64,000 nt of DNA from Sinotaia quadrata (lineage: Eukaryota > Mollusca > Gastropoda > Architaenioglossa > Viviparidae). The stretch covers positions 67,322,835-67,386,834 of the forward strand of contig CM054178.1 in the NCBI GenBank assembly GCA_028829895.1, read 5' to 3'. The notes under the pieces were generated by a model. That model worked only from the letters and a program-made list of their open reading frames with translations. It was not told the origin of the DNA and did no database searches. The translations under genes and the position numbers were made by a program. Of the stretch, positions 62,241-64,000 are shown piece by piece (within the stretch, counting starts at the first letter, position 1; each line of letters opens with the position of its first letter).

Positions 62241-63100
62241 GGATTTGTTTCAACTCACATAAAATAATCTGACCCAGCTCTTGAGAAGATCGCGATTAAA
62301 ACACGATACGCCAACAGTGGAACTTCCCACTTTCATATAGAATTTCATTACTCTTAGTCTTACTACTATACTAGTCATAAACTTAAAGCGATATAAGAAA
62401 AATCTAGAGCAACATCGAAACTACTATTTTTCTACCTTAAATTGAGAAACATTACACTCACTTTCACTCCAGAAAACTACAATGTGAAATACTTGCCTCC
62501 GAATTAAAAATGTGTCTTACATCAAAGGTTTAAAATATTATGTCTGAAGCAAAATATACACCCGTTGATTTTCCACGAACCAAAACATGGTCGTCTGTCG
62601 TCATCCGGGCATCTCAATGCTTCTCTGTCCTTTACTGTCTCACGATTTTGAAGAGTTATTCTTAGCGATAGCCCCTGAGCGAGGCAGACGCTGTTAATAA
62701 TGATCTCAAGGTACTTTCCAGAATATGACGCTTTTGCGCGACTTTTAGAGCAAGTCGATTAAAAAAACACCCTACCATCTGACAAGCACGTTAGCTGTTG
62801 CTTTCCCCGTTGTTTTTTTTTTTTTAATACGCATTTTATCGCACCGTGGTATGCATGGTTAGTATGACCACGGTTTCGATTATTCCACAGTCTCAGTAGA
62901 ATGCAAAGCAGAATAGAGATCAACAAGTGGGTCTCGCTTACTTAAAAGAAAGTTTGGCCGATATAGATTATGCTATACGGTGCACACAGTTTTTAGTTTT
63001 CATTTTGCAAGTTGTGTGCGTACCATATGTACGTGACCGACTTATTAATATCACGACGCTTAGTTTACATAATATTTGTATGTGTGTACTTTGTTAATAT
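62240..63100 (-). promoter_or_regulatory. PHTF2: CpG-retaining region, candidate PHTF promoter and 5' UTR exon
   Basis: Composition shifts to higher GC with many CpGs near 62240, upstream of the PHTF start codon in gene order. Possible minus donors that could end a 5' UTR exon are TTGAT|gtaaga at about 62520, GATG|gtaggg at about 62775, and, further out, CACAG|gtaaat at about 63497. None can be chosen from sequence alone. Short upstream ATGs here are followed quickly by stops. Confidence 0.4.
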
Positions 63101-64000
63101 AAATACGGTGAACTCAACTCATATTAATTTCAGGAATAAACAAGACTTGATATTTGATCAGTATCGTGCACTAGTACATACTTCGCCGCTTTGCTACAAG
63201 TGTTACTGACAAATCAGTCGGTAAACAAGATTTCAAGACAAGAATAAAATAGTTTTTTGCTCAGACCTTCCCAGATACTGTAAATGAGTATCGGAAAATT
63301 CCGATCCCCGTCGATTTAAACTTCCGACAGTAAAGCAGTCAGATTTTAGGCTTACATTATTATACAGTGACTACAATCGTATCTAGAAGCGGCCTGGTGG
63401 ATAATAATGACCAAAGCCAACTGATTACAAGTCATATATCATTAAACAAGTACTGTATAAAACGTTTCGCTGGGTCTGGAGAAGTTTTACCAATTTACCT
63501 GTGCTTACAGTAACTAGGTGACAAAGTTTTGGTTTATAAGTTCCTAATCAGCTGGCCAAATTTCAGTTCGATTTGTTTGGGTTCATGACCGCTTCAACAC
63601 ATTTTAACTGATTTCGCAGGCGGGCGCGAGCACCAAGGGAGATATTTATGTTATAGAAGGACTGTAATATCATGATTGCGGAAAGTGAATGTTTAAATTG
63701 GTTAGTGAATTTTCTAAAACGGCAGCTGTCAAGCAACGATCTGCTCTTTCCAATTTGTAATCGACAACTGTCCGGGAAATGTGAGGTGACTGTCCAACAG
63801 ACTGAAACAGTGATCAACCTGACAGGCACACATTTTCCTGAACATATGGTCAAATTGCATGAGCGCTGCCATAGCTGTTATAAAAATAGATTTTGTGGTC
63901 AACTTTCGGTTTTCACAACTCACATCTTACAACAAATCACTCGCATTTAATTTTTTTAAAGCTACAAGCCATGAACAGAAATACTGGAATGCACTGTGCA
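63101..64000. other. CpG-retaining right edge with a possible small ORF
   Basis: The plus frame at 63672-63950 (MIAESECLNWLVNFLKRQLS and on, with CNRQLSGKC and HERCHSCYKNRFC cysteine/histidine clusters) is 92 codons and could be the first exon of an unrecognised gene or part of a repeat. Its start region resembles 60866-60975. A minus frame (63563-63853) overlaps it. I cannot assign either. Confidence 0.25.

Overview
The window is AT-rich eukaryotic nuclear DNA. It has spliced genes with GT-AG introns, long 3' flanks, many minisatellites and several transposon remnants. The main protein is of a metazoan family, and the repeat content and low GC suggest an invertebrate, probably a mollusc or another lophotrochozoan; this is an inference. 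I see no prokaryotic features, CRISPR array, rRNA or tRNA.

Main gene: the minus strand from about 54.0 kb down to 18.48 kb carries a 17-coding-exon gene for a PHTF1/PHTF2 family protein ('putative homeodomain transcription factor', in fact a multi-pass membrane protein). All exon phases join, giving 3123 nt or 1040 aa plus stop. The conserved N-terminal cap, the (I)DVDL(I)RG motif, the first two membrane segments and the whole C-terminal membrane block are present. The middle is an unusually long disordered linker, most of it in one 1327-bp exon. A 5' untranslated part may begin in the CpG-retaining, less AT-rich region at 62.2-64.0 kb, but I could not fix its first exon.

Left side: the plus strand holds the last two coding exons (601-736 and 3005-3381) of a gene I do not recognise. 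Its 3' flank runs to about 9.35 kb, where there is a good poly(A) signal, and it converges on the PHTF 3' flank. Base skew also switches there, from T-rich on the plus strand to A-rich.

Accessory DNA: there is a 2.28-kb element with inverted ends in a PHTF intron, containing a promoter-like segment; a 435-bp piggyBac-like MITE flanked by TTAA; a decayed intron-containing ORF family (27.78-29.9 kb, antisense to PHTF); two tandem remnants of a Helitron/PIF1-type helicase tail (10.85-11.35 kb); two dispersed repeat families, each with two copies in the window; and about a dozen tandem repeats. One of these tandem repeats has triplicated the 3' end of a PHTF exon together with its splice donor.
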